Positions 12,497-24,508 are shown, numbered from the stretch's first letter. The stretch is DNA of 64,000 nt from Cutaneotrichosporon cavernicola (GCF_030864355.1 NC_083394.1:744001-808000), one strand, 5' to 3'. Made by a program: numbers and translations. Notes: generated by a model from the sequence alone, not told the origin.

Positions 12497-13593
12497 CTAT
12501 TCGAGTCCGACGACCAGCTCGAGGGAGCCGGACGAGAGCGAACGAGGGCGCGATGAGAGACCGCCAGAGATCCGATGCAGATGCTCGCGCTTGGCCACCT
12601 CGTCACGAGCATATCGGGCCTCGAGGTGCTCGAGAACGCACTTGATCTGAGCCGGAGAAAGCGACAGGTCCCTGCGTAGGCGGACGTAGGTGCCTCCTTT
12701 CTCAGAGACGCGCTCCTCGATGCAAGTCTGGCACATCGGGTACCGGCTGCTCGGGTCGGTGGTGATGAGGTCGCCCTTGTGGATGAAGAGACTTGGATCA
12801 GCGAGAGCGTGAAGAAAAAACTGTTGATGACGAGGTTCTTATCATAGCGCGGGTTGTACTTGTCGGAGTACTTGTGGGCCAGAGCAACGCCCCCAAACTC
12901 GTCCCAGGCTCGCAGGCCATGCTCCGGGTCTTCGACATGCTCTCGTACCCATACTTGAGGCCAGAAATCCGGCACTCGTCCAGTCGAATGCGCCGTACAT
13001 GGCCTGCTCACAGCGCCTCTTATCCAAGCCAGTGTCGTACACCAGGCAGATCTCGATGTCCCCCTCGATGATGATGCACAGCTCGGGGTCGGACACCCAT
13101 TCAACGAAGCGCCTCCAGTCTTCAAAGATCCGATTCTGACCCTCGTCTTTCAACCGCTCGAAGATGGCGAGCTTGAGCGACCGCGACTGTGGTCGTTTCG
13201 AGTACGTCAGATGCAGGCGAAACTCACGATCTCGGGATTGGGGCGCAGGAACTCTGATTAGCCTTATCCAGCGGCTGCATCGTTGTGGTGGCCAAGGTAC
13301 AGAGGGATGGGGACGCCGCGGTCGCGCCAGACGAGATACAACAGGCGGATTTTGACGAGACCGAACACGAGAGCCTTGCCTTCCGTGTATGTTTCGTGGC
13401 CAGGCAGAAGTGACGGATACGGGGCATGGAACGCCGCCTTCCTTACCCCCGCTGTCAGTGTGACTCTGTTAACATCGAAGCGAACGCCCTTCTTCCAGCG
13501 GTGTTTGATGACTAAGGCGTAAAACGCCGCGAGGTCCTTCATCGAGCCGGATTGCGTCCAGGTGCCGATTTTGCGGGCCTGTAGATTGCTCAT
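12497..13593 (-). CDS. Unrecognised protein, intron positions uncertain
   Basis: A minus-strand gene is supported by three open stretches in different frames that read like protein. The first begins at the ATG at 13593 (MSNLQARKIGTWTQSGS) and runs to about 13300. The second, about 13260-13010, contains IFEDWRRFVEWVSD and an acidic CIIIEGDIEICLVYD segment. The third, about 13000-12497, contains DFWPQVWVREHVED, LFIHKGDLI and MCQTCIEERV, and ends in a serine/arginine-rich tail. Short introns must join them, but I could not fix all junctions. The switch near 13010-12995 has no clean GT-AG pair. I recognise no domain. The MCQTCIEERV pair of cysteines alone is not enough to call a zinc site. It could be a lineage-specific gene or one that has begun to decay. 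Confidence 0.45.
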
Positions 13594-14272
13594 TGGTTGT
13601 AAACGGAGCCTTGAGACGGGGCAGTCGTGGAGTAGTGGTGTGCTAGCAGGGAGTGGTGGGTAGAGAGTGGTGAGTGGTGGACGTTGTGGACAGTTAGTCA
13701 GAAATGTGCCCGCTGCCTCGCTTGCGCTGGGCAGTCGTGCAGAGGCTGGTCGCTGACGGAGCGCAGTTTGAGGACCTGGCACTCTGATCGCCGAAAAGCA
13801 GTGCTTGCTCGGACTGTGTGCGCCTTTCATCGCCCAAACGCTAAACCAAAGCCTCGGGCAACGCAGAAACGTCCAAACAGCGCATCGCAAAGGTAAGGGT
13901 GAGGATGGACTCTATGGCGTACGAGTCATGTTGCTTCGCTAGATTGCTAGATCGCTAGGTGCCTTCACCTCTGCATCTCCATACTTGAAGGAGCGTCCCC
14001 TGGATGGTTACTGTCCTCCAAGAGCACCCAAGACTTACTCACTTGGGCAATGACCCTACAGGGGTCTCCACCTCCCTCATCATCTCGTTTAATTTACTTC
14101 CGCGAACACGTGGCAATGACGCGCGCATTCCTGTGGGCCTCTCCAGCATACATCAGCGCTCTCCTCCTTGGCATCGATGTCATCTGGCCTCTCACGATAG
14201 CATCTAGAACCCACAACCATACTCATACAACCATACTCATACCCACAACGACTGGCCGCTGGACCAGCAGCC
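13594..14272. other. Intergenic region before Tsc1
   Basis: This is the divergent flank between the unrecognised minus-strand gene and the Tsc1 homologue. Directly upstream of the ATG are short repeats of CATAC/CAACCATACTCATA at about 14214-14245. No gene is seen. Confidence 0.4.
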
Positions 14273-16486
14273 ATGAGCACCGCTGCTGAAGGTATGCCTT
14301 GTACGACTATGCTAATCCCAGTCCTCGAGCGCCTCGAGGGGTTCCCCCAGGACTTGTCGGACCTGGTGCTGCCCGAGCTTAGCGGGCGCGATGTTGACGA
14401 GCTCGTCGTCACCCTCGACTCGCTAGCCCATGCCAACGACACACCCGAAGCACGCAACGCTATCGTGCAGGTCAGCACGCTGCTTCCGCCACACAAACTC
14501 CTCGAACAGCTCGAGCTCGCGTGGGTGCGTGACGCTGGCGCGCTTATTGCCCCCGTTGTCGCCGAGCTCGCGCGCAGCCTCACTACTGGGACATACGACG
14601 TACACGCGTGGACAAAGGCTGCGGCTCAGGCGAATACAGAGCGCTCACGCGAAGTTGTGGGCGCCTGGGCCGCCCAGAACTTTGAGACTTTCCTCGAAGT
14701 CTGCAAAGACCTTTACCCCGACCCGTCGGTGCGCCTCGGTGTCCTCAACATTGTGAAGAATATCGTGCTGGGAGCACCGTACACGCCTGACATGCCGATA
14801 GCATCGACGCCAATGGCGCAACTAGCGAGTCACGACTTTTTCCCTGTCCTCCTCAAGAGCTTGCTCCTCGACACCAGCAACCACCTCTTTGGGCTGGGGC
14901 TGGCGACGCTCGTCACCATCCTCCCCTTCTCAGTTCCGTTGCTACGGCGGTACATCCCGCTATTGATGGTCGTGCTGGGCCGCGCCATGTGCTGGCGCGA
15001 TCGTCCGTTCTACGATGCAGGAAAACACAAGACGGTTGGCGTGACGACGACGCCGGCGCCGTCTGCGTCCATGGACTGGACCGTCGCGACGACCGGCGAA
15101 GATATCATTTCCGTACCGACGCCCACCGAAAAACGTGTCGTCCAGCTACTCCTCGTTGGGTTGTATGGCGCGTGGCCGTCCAACATCATCGCGTTCATCC
15201 GCGATCAGCCCGCATACTTTGAGGTCAAGCAGGTCGCAACCATGTACGCCGTGCCATGGGAGGAGGTGTGGGCCCCGGGACAGCTGCAGGCCCGCTGCGT
15301 CCCTCTCATTAGCGACTTTATGCTTCACCACAACGTGATCACCCACACGTCGTCTCAGGAGATGGCAGACGAGAAGCGCTGGGAACGCTTCGACCCGAGC
15401 GAATTCATCTCGATGGCGTATCTCATGTCCGGCGGTAGTGAGGACGCTGATGCCATGTTCGAGTTCTTCCGCCTGCCCAAAGTACAGCTGGACCCACTCG
15501 AGCACGGGGCTAGAGAGGCCGAACCAACCGTTGCGGGCAGCAGCAGTGACACATCCGATATCCGCCGGCTCCAGATGGAGAACGAGCTCCTCCGCCTCGA
15601 GAGCCTGTACAACGACCGCCTGCGGCGGCAATTTGTGCACCACATTGGGCGTCTGCACCGCAACTCGCTGCGGTTCAACTCGGACGAGGCCGAGATCCAC
15701 AACTTTGTCAATCGGCTCAAGGAGCAATCCAAGACGATTGCAACCCTCACGCACGACCTGACAACACAGCGTTCCGAGTCAACCCAAGCCCAACAAAAGC
15801 ACGTCAAGTGGCAGGAGCAGCTGCGTGACAAAGTCGCGGGCTTCCGTGAAGAGCGCAGAAACTGGATGACCGAGGCGACACGTTTGCGCACCGAGCTGGC
15901 CGAGGGGCAGGCCGCCGCACGCGAGATGCGCGACGAGCTAGGCATGGTCAAGAACGAGCGCTTCAACTTGCAGGCGCAGCTGCTCGAGCTCGGCCCGAAG
16001 GTTCGCCATATCGAGGACTACGAGACGCGCGTCAAGCAGCTTACAGACGCGCAGTTGCTGTGGGATGAGGACGTGACGGCGTTACGCGAGGCCCAAGCGG
16101 CCGCGATTGCGAGCCAGGCGCGCTGTGCCGAGCTCGAAACGATGTTGCGTGCGCGTGAGAAGATATGTCGCGAGCAGTCCGAGACGATCACGTGGGTGTC
16201 AACAGGCGCTTGGACAGTGGCTGACATCAGGAAACTCGAGTCCCGTCCCGTCAAACCCACCGAGATCCCCAGCGAGACCCCAAGACCAGCGGAAGAAGAG
16301 AAGCCGCCCGCCATCATCGACCCGACGTTCCACATCAGCGTCGCTGAGAACGTGCGCAAGCGCGCCGAGCGGCTCGAGCGCGACAACCTCGAACTCACCG
16401 TCGAGGTCGAGCGCCTCCGCCGCATGACGATCAAGGACGCGACTGGGGGAGGCAGCGCCTCGAGCCTGTTGTACGGCGGCGCATAG
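14273..16486 (+). CDS. TSC1: Hamartin (Tsc1) homologue
   Basis: Tsc1 is the scaffold that stabilises Tsc2, the GTPase activator for Rheb, and so restrains TORC1. The N-terminal two thirds is helical and HEAT-like: PQDLSDLVLPELS, then FFPVLLKSLLLD, then LLRRYIPLLMVVLGRAMCWR. DPSEFISMAYLMSG follows near residue 375. From about residue 430 the protein is a long coiled coil rich in Glu, Arg and Leu. This order and length match fungal hamartins. With a predicted 30-nt intron (14292-14321) the protein has 727 residues. If the intron is kept the frame stays open, giving 737. The family call rests on architecture, and Tsc2 is not in the window. Confidence 0.75.
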   Translation: MSTAAEGMPCTTMLIPVLERLEGFPQDLSDLVLPELSGRDVDELVVTLDSLAHANDTPEARNAIVQVSTLLPPHKLLEQLELAWVRDAGALIAPVVAELARSLTTGTYDVHAWTKAAAQANTERSREVVGAWAAQNFETFLEVCKDLYPDPSVRLGVLNIVKNIVLGAPYTPDMPIASTPMAQLASHDFFPVLLKSLLLDTSNHLFGLGLATLVTILPFSVPLLRRYIPLLMVVLGRAMCWRDRPFYDAGKHKTVGVTTTPAPSASMDWTVATTGEDIISVPTPTEKRVVQLLLVGLYGAWPSNIIAFIRDQPAYFEVKQVATMYAVPWEEVWAPGQLQARCVPLISDFMLHHNVITHTSSQEMADEKRWERFDPSEFISMAYLMSGGSEDADAMFEFFRLPKVQLDPLEHGAREAEPTVAGSSSDTSDIRRLQMENELLRLESLYNDRLRRQFVHHIGRLHRNSLRFNSDEAEIHNFVNRLKEQSKTIATLTHDLTTQRSESTQAQQKHVKWQEQLRDKVAGFREERRNWMTEATRLRTELAEGQAAAREMRDELGMVKNERFNLQAQLLELGPKVRHIEDYETRVKQLTDAQLLWDEDVTALREAQAAAIASQARCAELETMLRAREKICREQSETITWVSTGAWTVADIRKLESRPVKPTEIPSETPRPAEEEKPPAIIDPTFHISVAENVRKRAERLERDNLELTVEVERLRRMTIKDATGGGSASSLLYGGA

Positions 16487-16542
16487 GTACAGGGCGTTAG
16501 TTCATACATTGTATCATGGAGCATTCTAACGACGTCCTTCTA

Positions 16543-17708
16543 TTAGTACTCAACCTCAACCTCCATATGGTCATCTAATGGTGGCGCGGCGCTGTACGAG
16601 TGCCTACTACGCGAGCGCGAACGTGACCGACTGCGTGGCCTCTCCCGCTCACGCTCACGCTCGCGTGCGCTATCACGGCGCGCCCTGGGCGCCGGTGACC
16701 TCTCCCGTTCGCTACCGCGGCGCGCATCCTTGGCCGCCCGCAGCTGGCGCACCTTGTCGTCGAGCTCGGTGATCCGCCGCTCGCTCTCCTCCGCCTTGGT
16801 CTTCGCAGCCCGCTGGTCGCGCTGCAGCGCGTCGTCCTCGTCCTCAATCGTGCGCGCTATACTCTCCTGCCGTTGCTTGAGCTGTTCTTCCTGATGCGGA
16901 AGCAGCTCCTTGGGCAGGAAGTAGAGGCTGGGTGTGGGTCCGCCGCGACGCTGAGCCACGGGCGCAGGGGAGGTAGGGAAGAGCGCGCCGTCGTGGGACC
17001 CCGGAGTCGAGGTCGTGGAGAGGTACTTGGACGCGGAGCGGAGTGTGCGGTGGCGGGAGCGCATCTGCGGTTAGCTGGGGAAGGTGGAGCGAGGGGAGGA
17101 CCATGCAGATGAGGCAAGGCGGTAAGATGAAGGGAGGGCCAGAAACAGACGAAGAAACTCACAGCAATCTCGCGGTGGCCGAGCAGGTATCCCGCGTTGT
17201 CGACCTGTATGCGCAGGGTTCGCAGCTCACGTTCAGCATCCCCGAGCTCCTGGTGTGCGTTGGCCTCGGAACGTAACTTCTCGGCAATACGCGCCGACGT
17301 CTCCTCGCGGCGCTTGGCCTGGCGTTAGCTCTTGTTGTGGTAGAATGTCAGCTGTAGGTCATGAATTGAATACAGCCTGCCTTCCTCTCCGTATCCACCT
17401 TCCTCCAGTGTATCCACCTTCCCCCTTCGTCTCCACCTTCCGTTGCTTCAAGCACAACTCCTCACACCCATACTCACAGCCTCGGTCCGCTTTGAGCTCT
17501 TATCCTCGTCCTGGAACTTGCGCAGCGTGCCGAGAATGTTACCGAACATGCGCCGCCCCCGCGCCTGGTCTTCTCTCGTACGTGCCCGCCTGGTGTCAGC
17601 TTGCTTTGAGGATGACGTGACGTACTTGGTGGGCTGCCCAGCCTCTTCAGCGGGTCGCTTTTCGGGGCTACTTGTCCCATTGGCAGCGAGTGATGTCTCA
17701 GTGTCCAT
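16543..17708 (-). CDS. Pinin/SDK/MemA-domain protein
   Basis: Four exons, 17708-17626, 17589-17478, 17318-17163 and 17064-16543, give 290 residues. The splice-rebuilt core reads RGRRMFGNILGTLRKFQDED, then AKRREETSARIAEKL, then SLYFLPKELLPHQEEQLKQR. This is the order of the pinin domain. The C terminus is a run of Arg/Glu and Arg/Ser dipeptides. Pinin is a nuclear protein of the exon-junction and splicing machinery, and the RS/RE tail fits that role. The gene is divergent from RIX7, with 168 bp between start codons. Confidence 0.85.
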
Positions 17709-17876
17709 GGTGGAGTGTATTGTTGACAGGTTGACGGATCTGATTCAGTCCAGTCAGAGTGGAACATTGAGTGGCGGCACAAATTAGCCACGTGGAAAAT
17801 TTCAAGTGGAGGCGCTCCCATTCCGTTCAGAAATCTTACCATCCTCCGTCTTCCATCTCGCAAAACACACAACACG
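17709..17876. promoter_or_regulatory. Compact bidirectional promoter, pinin/RIX7
   Basis: Only 168 bp separate the start codons of a splicing gene and a ribosome-assembly gene transcribed in opposite directions. Both promoters must lie here or overlap the leaders. I see no clear TATA box. Confidence 0.55.
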
Positions 17877-20064
17877 ATGTCGGGCATGCCCCTCAACCAA
17901 AGCCTCAACCAAGGCCTCACGGCCGCTTGGGGCGTCAAGTCCGCCACGGCGTCCCCTGCTGCCACTGTAGCTCTTAAAAAACGCGGACGCAAGATAGGAC
18001 TGAACGACTCGCCAGATGGCACGGCTACTCCAACAAGCCAGCCCGCGAGCGACAAGGAGATCGAGCCGCCGCGTAAGCGTCGCCAACGCCGGGAGCAGGA
18101 GGACAAGTATACTCCTCCAGACGCGCGGTTATCCCAGCTCGGCGGACTCAATAAACAGATTACGCAGTTGCTTGAGATTGTCGCCCTCCCGCTCCTCCAT
18201 CCCGAAATCTACACCCATACCGGCGTACCCCGTCCCCGCGGAGTTTTACTCCATGGCGTCCCCGGAGGAGGCAAGACACAGCTCGTGAAATGCCTCGCTG
18301 GCGATCTTGGGTTACCTTTTATCACTGTTTCGGCGCCCAGTATCGTAAGCGGGATGAGTGGGGAGAGTGAACGCGCCCTCCGTGAACACTTTGACGAGGC
18401 CAAGGTGAGCTCTAAATGGGCTTCGCTGATTGAAGAAACACGCTCCGTGTATTTTGTTCCTGGATGAGGTGGACGCCATTACGCCCAAGCGCGAGACGGC
18501 TCAGCGCGAGATGGAGCGCCGTATCGTCGCCCAGCTCCTGACGTGTATGGACGACCTCGCCGCCTCCGACAAGCCTGTCGTCATGATCGGGGCCACGAAC
18601 CGCCCCGACAGCCTTGATCCGGCACTCCGCCGCGCCGGACGGTTCGACCACGAGATCGAGATGGGCGTGCCCTCGGTCGAGGGGAGGGAGGAGATCCTCC
18701 GCGTCCTCTGTTCCGGCCTGCAGCTGAGTGGCGACGTCGATATCCGGTGGCTCGCCAAGGCTACGCCGGGATACGTCGGCGCCGACCTGACGGCACTCAC
18801 GACCGAGGCAGGTGTTGTTGCCGTCAAGCGCATTTTTGAGGGAATGGCCTCCGAGCCTGAACTCGAGGGAATGGCACTTGACGATGGACCGCTCGCATCG
18901 CTCCCTCAAGCCATCCTCCAAACCCCCATCGGCCGCTTCCTCACCCGCCACCCCAACCCACTTGCCGCAGACCAGCTCTCATCCCTTGCCATTGGGCCCG
19001 CTGACTTTGTCGCCGCGCTCAAGGTTGTACAGCCAAGCGCCAAGCGCGAGGGATTTGCCACCATGCCCGACGTGAGCTGGGCCGATATCGGAGCTCTGGG
19101 CAATGTCCGCGACGAGCTGCACATGGCTGTCGTCCAGCCTATCCGCCATCCCGAGATGTTCGATGTCGTTGGCATCGACGCGCCCTCTGGTGTTCTCCTC
19201 TGGGGTCCTCCCGGATGCGGCAAGACGCTCCTCGCAAAGGCGGTGGCCAACGAGAGCCGCTGTAACTTTATTTCAGTCAAGGGCCCCGAGCTGCTCAACA
19301 AGTACGTGGGCGAGAGCGAGCGTGCTGTGCGCCAAGTCTTCGCACGGGCTCGGGCGAGCGCACCATGCGTCATCTTCTTTGATGAGCTCGACGCCCTCGT
19401 CCCACGCCGCGACGACTCAATGTCCGAGTCGTCCGCGCGGGTGGTGAACACCCTCCTGACAGAGCTGGACGGCCTCGACACCCGCAAGGCCGTGTATGTT
19501 ATCGGCGCAACCAACCGTCCCGACATGATCGATCCGGCAATGGTGCGTCCTGGACGCCTCGACAAACTGTTATATGTGGACCTTCCCTCCCCGCCAGAAC
19601 GTCTGGAAATCTTGCGCACCCATACGAAACGCACACCCATCGTCGACGCCGATTGGCGCCACATCGACACGCTCGTCACCTCGGATTCATGCGACGGTTT
19701 CTCGGGTGCCGATCTGGCCGCGCTCGTTCGCGAGGCGGCTAGTCTGGCTTTGCGGGGGGCATTGGAGGAAATCGGCGCGTTCGAGAACGACAACGATACC
19801 GGTGCCGAGAAATTGCGGCCCGTTGTGGTTGGCGCCCCCCATTTCCTCGCTGCAGCTGAGAAGACGCGGCCCAGTGTCAGTAAAGAGCAGAGGCGGAATT
19901 ACGAGCGGATGCGCGATCGGTATGCTGGCGTGCCTACTCGCGGTCGGCGGACGCGGATGGAGCGCGAGAATGATCTGCTTAGGGCCCAGCTTGAGAGACA
20001 GTCGAAGAATGGCGTCGACGAGGTCGCCGAGCGTATTGGCCAAGTTCTCCCGGGGTTGGCTTAG
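17877..20064 (+). CDS. RIX7: AAA ATPase of 60S ribosome assembly (Rix7/NVL type)
   Basis: Two exons (17877-18404 and 18436-20064), separated by a 31-nt intron, give 718 residues. There are two AAA modules. The first has Walker A GVPGGGKT (127-134) and Walker B ILFLDEVDAI (about 182-191). The second has Walker A GPPGCGKT (433-440) and Walker B VIFFDELDAL (488-497). The basic N terminus (RKRRQRR) suits nuclear import. The two-domain layout could also suggest Cdc48 or Afg2. The short basic N terminus, GATNRPDMIDPAMVRPGRLDK and the lack of a Cdc48 N domain favour Rix7, which releases factors from pre-60S particles in the nucleolus. Confidence 0.87.
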
Positions 20065-20499
20065 GCTTGTATTGGTGATCTATAAGATCTCGGCATGTAT
20101 TCTATCCTGCGGCAGGCGATCAGGCGAAGATGGTTAACATTGTAACAAGTTCATAAATGGCTACGTTCTGTGCTCGGCATGATGATGACTGGGCTGGGCC
20201 ATTTTGGCTGCTTGGGTGGTTGGTTCCACCAGTCCTCGTGGACGATGGACCTTAACCCCAACCTAGCCTTCCTGGACCTCACGGACACCTTGAACAGGAA
20301 GAGCAAGCCAAGTGCTGGAACTCGGGGTGGCGGGGAGGTCGCAGGTTATCAAACCGAAGGCCACAGTCATGTCGTTTCGGAAGTAGGTCTCTGCGAGCGG
20401 TTTCTTCTTCCATCCTGTCCTAGTTTCCGCTTCCTCGATCGTTTCTAAGAGTTTTCAAAGTATGAACTAAGCGAGTCGGATCCGCGGTTCAGAAAAAGG

Positions 20500-20802
20500 C
20501 GCCCGATGTGCTCCTTGGTCTCGATTGAACGCGGAAATCGAGGAGGTACTCCTTGTAGAGATCCTAGAAGCTCTCAAACTCCTTCAGGTGTCGTGCTTCA
20601 ATCATACCAGGCTCATCAAGCTCAGCGAGAACGTCCAGCAAAGACTTGTACCTCTGGTCGTGAATATTGTCGTCGAGAAGACGAGCTTTCTTAAACTCAT
20701 CCCTCTCTTGCTCCTCAAGTGACTTGCCAGCTTGTCTCTGAACTTCTTCAATGCGTGTCGGTATGCGAAGGGGGCTTCAAGTGTGGCATCATCGGGTAGC
20801 AA
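20500..20802 (-). pseudogene. Decayed coding fragment, function unknown
   Basis: On the minus strand, one frame reads LEAPFAYRHALKKFRDKLA near 20780-20720. A second frame, shifted within the same bases, reads IEEVQRQAGKSLEEQERDEF and stays open for about 62 codons to a TAG at 20566-20564. The frame then continues for roughly 28 codons beyond that stop. The charged helical composition looks like protein, but the frame is broken by a shift and stops. I do not recognise the family. An undetected intron is a less likely explanation for the first break. Confidence 0.35.
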
Positions 20803-20852
20803 CTAGTTGAGGCACTCGTCGGCGTCAACTGAGGCTTACATCACCCCTCACC

Positions 20853-21120
20853 TCACCCCCAAATGCTGACGGTGACGGTAGGGCGTTCGACAAGAGTTAC
20901 AAAGCCGGCCGTTGGCGCGGTACGTGGCTGCTTGTCGTCCGGCGAGCAGATGGCACGCGTACAAAGTAGCCTGTAAACTGATTTGAGGAAGCCTTGCGTC
21001 GCGCGGCTGACGATCTTGGTACGACATGAAGCGAAGACCGAGACGAGGTCGCTCGCTTGTTTTCTCACATCGTATCCAGAAAGGCAATGATGCATTTGTC
21101 GATACTTTCGACCTGCTGAA
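20853..21120 (-). pseudogene. Second decayed coding fragment, function unknown
   Basis: The minus strand reads VLIQQVESIDKCIIAFLDTM to a stop near 21073. Another frame then reads RKQASDLVSVFASCRTKIVS and stays open for about 80 codons. The two parts would join naturally into one helical protein if the frame were intact. The fragment lies 50 bp from the preceding one on the same strand, and both may be pieces of one dead gene. No family is recognised. Confidence 0.3.
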
Positions 21121-23186
21121 TCAGAACGGGAAGAGAGGGCCAGGCGCTTTCGTAAGCGGGTGAACTGTGGGTGTTGTTGAGGTTGAGGAAGGTTTACGAG
21201 TTGTGAAACGAGTTGCAGTTAACGGGTTGTAACTGAAAAGGAAGAGAGCAATATTGTGTATTGTGAAATGACCTGATGGCTTGTGCGCATTTGCGCGTAT
21301 AACTGGGGCTAAACACACACTCGTCTTATTCCGTCACAGCTCCAAGCCCAACAGGGATATGTTTTGTGCACGGTCTTACACACATCATGATCGCACCCTC
21401 GCGACTGTTTTTCCCCTGATCATGCTTACATCCTCTTGACAGCTTGACAGATCAGTTCATGAGAACAACTACTGTAGTGAACGTGGCGTCCAACGAGTCT
21501 GCCCAGCTGATGAGTCTCGAGTAGAGAACACTCAGCGATCTTTCGACCGTTCACCGTGGTGAGTAGGTCCACGACATGCATCTATACTCCGTGGCATAGC
21601 AAGAACGATGACGGAGGGAGAGAAGCCTCACCGGCTGATGAGCATACAGCACAGTTTTGACAATGCGACGTTTGGTACTCCCAATTGCCCTCGGGCCTTG
21701 GACCTTTGCCGTTCTTACACGCTCATCAATCACCTTCCTTACAATGACTCACTGCAACACTTGTCACAGGTAGTAGTGATACACGCACAGAACGCATTAG
21801 AAAGAAGCGTATGAGATCGGGACAGGATAGCGCCAACGAGGCAGCCCACACCTGTTCCACACTCCACATACTTCATGTGGGAGGGGCGGGATGTCGGTGG
21901 CGGTTACGAACAGTATTGTACCTGTCGTACCTGTCGCGAAGTTTTGCATCGTATCATGGGTATTGCCTCAGCTATGCGTCCAAGCTTACATCCAAATGTA
22001 GTATACAGTTGGGGTTCTTAGCCTGCTCCTCAACAGATGCATTTCAGGTGGGAGATCTGCGGAAGCGGAAGTAATATCTGGTGTTCCAGACCGCGTTTCT
22101 GATAAGCGAGCACACGTGCTTTCGATTTCAGAGGCAACTCTAAAATTGTTGACACATTGCCACGTTTTGCCACCTGGCAAATTACTAATTCCAGCAGTTG
22201 GCAGAACTTCCAGACCTGAAGATCGCCCGCTGCCCTCACCCGCCCTCAGATGGCCTCCCACAGACAGTGCTCAGGCCCAAAGGCTCTGGTTGCCACCCCC
22301 CCCCCCCGGTTCCGTCCCTTGTGCCTGATTACACCTAGCCACTCAACCTGGGTGTGTGGGACCGTGTAATGATCTTGCACCTCGATGCGTTCAAACACTG
22401 GTTGACTGAGAGACGCTCAATGAGGGCCCGTGCTCTAAGCAAGTCGTGCATTTGACACTGCTATTCGCTGCCTGTTGACGCAGTCGAAAATCTTGCCATG
22501 TCTTCGTCCTACAAAGCTACAATACAATCCTACGCGAGTCCGAACGAGGTGGAGACAGAGCGGGGCGGGCCGGAATGGGACAACTTGGGTTAGCCACCTG
22601 CCTAATTGGGTGAACCGCTAACCTCTAACCTTTGTGCGATGGGAGCGCACGAGCGCTGTATACTGTTACAGCTCTACAAAAGCTGGGACCCCGAATGTAT
22701 GGGTTTGGTTGCAGGAAGAATTTGTGTTGACAGGTTAGAGAGACGAATCGCAGGCGACAACTAGAATGAACACTCAAGTCGTGTGCTCCGTGCTACCAAG
22801 TTGATCAAAGTTGAGGATTGTCATACGAACATTATTGTAATCAGCTACCGCACTGCAGGTTGCAGGGCCCAAGATTGTCACCTCTAGAGTTACAAGTCAA
22901 TAGTCAATACCAAACCAACACATCGACACACACAGACTAGACCACCGCCACGAGCCGCCACCTTCTCAACTTGACATCCATCCTCGCTTCCTCGCTTCAT
23001 CCATCCCACTCATCCCATCCATCCATCCATCCAGCAACATTACCCACTTGCCACTGCCCAAACATCTTTGTCAGCGTTCCTCACCTCATCTCCCACCACC
23101 ATTCCCGACAACGCATCATTCCTCGACTGCCCACCACCACCACAAACCTCGTCAATATCTGACGACACCCTCACTCGCCACCCAAC

Positions 23187-24508
23187 ATGCAGCAGACACC
23201 AAGCTTCCTGCCCATCCCGGGCGGCCATAAGCCATCTCCCCACCGCCAAGCTAGCTTTGGCACCGGTGGTGCCGAGGGCTCGTCGCGCTGGGGCGAGGGC
23301 GGCATGCTGATCTCGAGGTGAGTGGGCTCGGGGATTCGCGTTGCGCCCTCGAGCGCACACGCTGTACATGTGAGACGTACTCACACGCCCAGCACGCCAC
23401 CTAACGCGTCACCCAGCTCGAACCCCCACAGCGGCTTCCACCCGGGATCGTACGGTGCACCATTATCGTTCTCAGCCCTCGCGCTAGGCGCAACTCAGCC
23501 AGGCTCGTCACCGTACTCGAGCAGCATGGCCATGAGCATCTCTCCCCCACGATGGGGCGGTCCGGGCAGCCTTGGAGGCTTTGGCGGCGGCAGCTTCGTA
23601 GGCAGTGTCGGTGCGCTTGGCACGAGCTATGGGCGGAACGCAGATAGCCGCCAACGCGAGATCGAAGCGAGCTTCGTCAAGGATCTGACGTGTTGTGGGC
23701 GCCAGCTGTCGGGCCTCCACGAATTGTTAGAACAGTGAGCTCCACAATGGTTGGTAGAGCTGACGCCAGCTACGAGGAGGAGCATGCCAACCTCGCGCCA
23801 GACATGCGCATGGCCGCCATTAATGCGGTGCAGTCCAACAGCAATGGTGTCAAGCGTAGCTTCACGCCGAACACCACGAGCGTGTCTATGAACCACAGCG
23901 ATGTGCCCGTCCTGCCAGGCATGATGGACATGGACATGGACGAGCCCTCGCCGACGCACACCGGCATGTACCCCCAGGCCAGCGTCAACATCAATCTTGG
24001 ATCGTCGACGACGGCTGCGAGTCCGTGGGCAGGCATCTTCCGCGGCGCAACCAACATCCATCCCCCAGCTTGTGTGCCTCCTAGCCTCCTTTCGTACGCT
24101 CCCCCACCACCAGCAACACCTGTCCAGCCAGTACCGACACCACCGCAACAGCCGCCCCAGACCCAGACTCCTACGACACCGACCCAAGCCCAACCGCAAC
24201 TCAAGCTCTCGCAGGCCGAGATTGAGGCACGAGTGTTCAAGAAGGCGGTTAAGAAGGCTGAACAGCGCGCAGTCAAGGAAATCGGTAGCGAGGAAGACCC
24301 CGACGTAAGTTTGAGGCTCGAGAACCAGCTGAGCTGACTCTAGGCTCCCACCGAGAAGCGCTTCCGGTGCCCAATAGAGGGCTGCGGCAAGGTGTACAAG
24401 CAGGCCAACGGCTTGAAATACCACCTCACCAGGAGTATCAACTCTGGGCACGGCAACGTTGCGGCCATGGGTGGGTTGCTGTCCCTGCTCGGCGAAGACA
24501 AGATGTAG
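23187..24508 (+). CDS. Sfp1-like C2H2 zinc-finger protein
   Basis: Four exons, 23187-23317, 23393-23734, 23770-24304 and 24344-24508, give 390 residues. The first finger is rebuilt across an intron as LTCCGRQLSGLHELLEHYEE, then H. The second, at the C terminus, is FRCPIEGCGKVYKQANGLKY, then HLTRSINSGH. A widely spaced pair of fingers of this form is typical of the Sfp1 family, which controls ribosomal protein and ribosome-biogenesis genes downstream of TOR in yeast. The region between is rich in Pro, Gln and Thr and likely disordered. The target genes here are inferred, not seen. Confidence 0.75.

Larger units (their letters stand above)
20065..23186. other. Gene-poor interval
   Basis: About 3.1 kb without an intact gene. 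It has lower GC than the flanking genes. It contains two coding-like minus-strand fragments (listed separately), a 12-C run at 22296-22307 and, near its right end, the C/T-rich leader of the Sfp1-like gene with CATC repeats at about 23015-23033. Confidence 0.5.
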
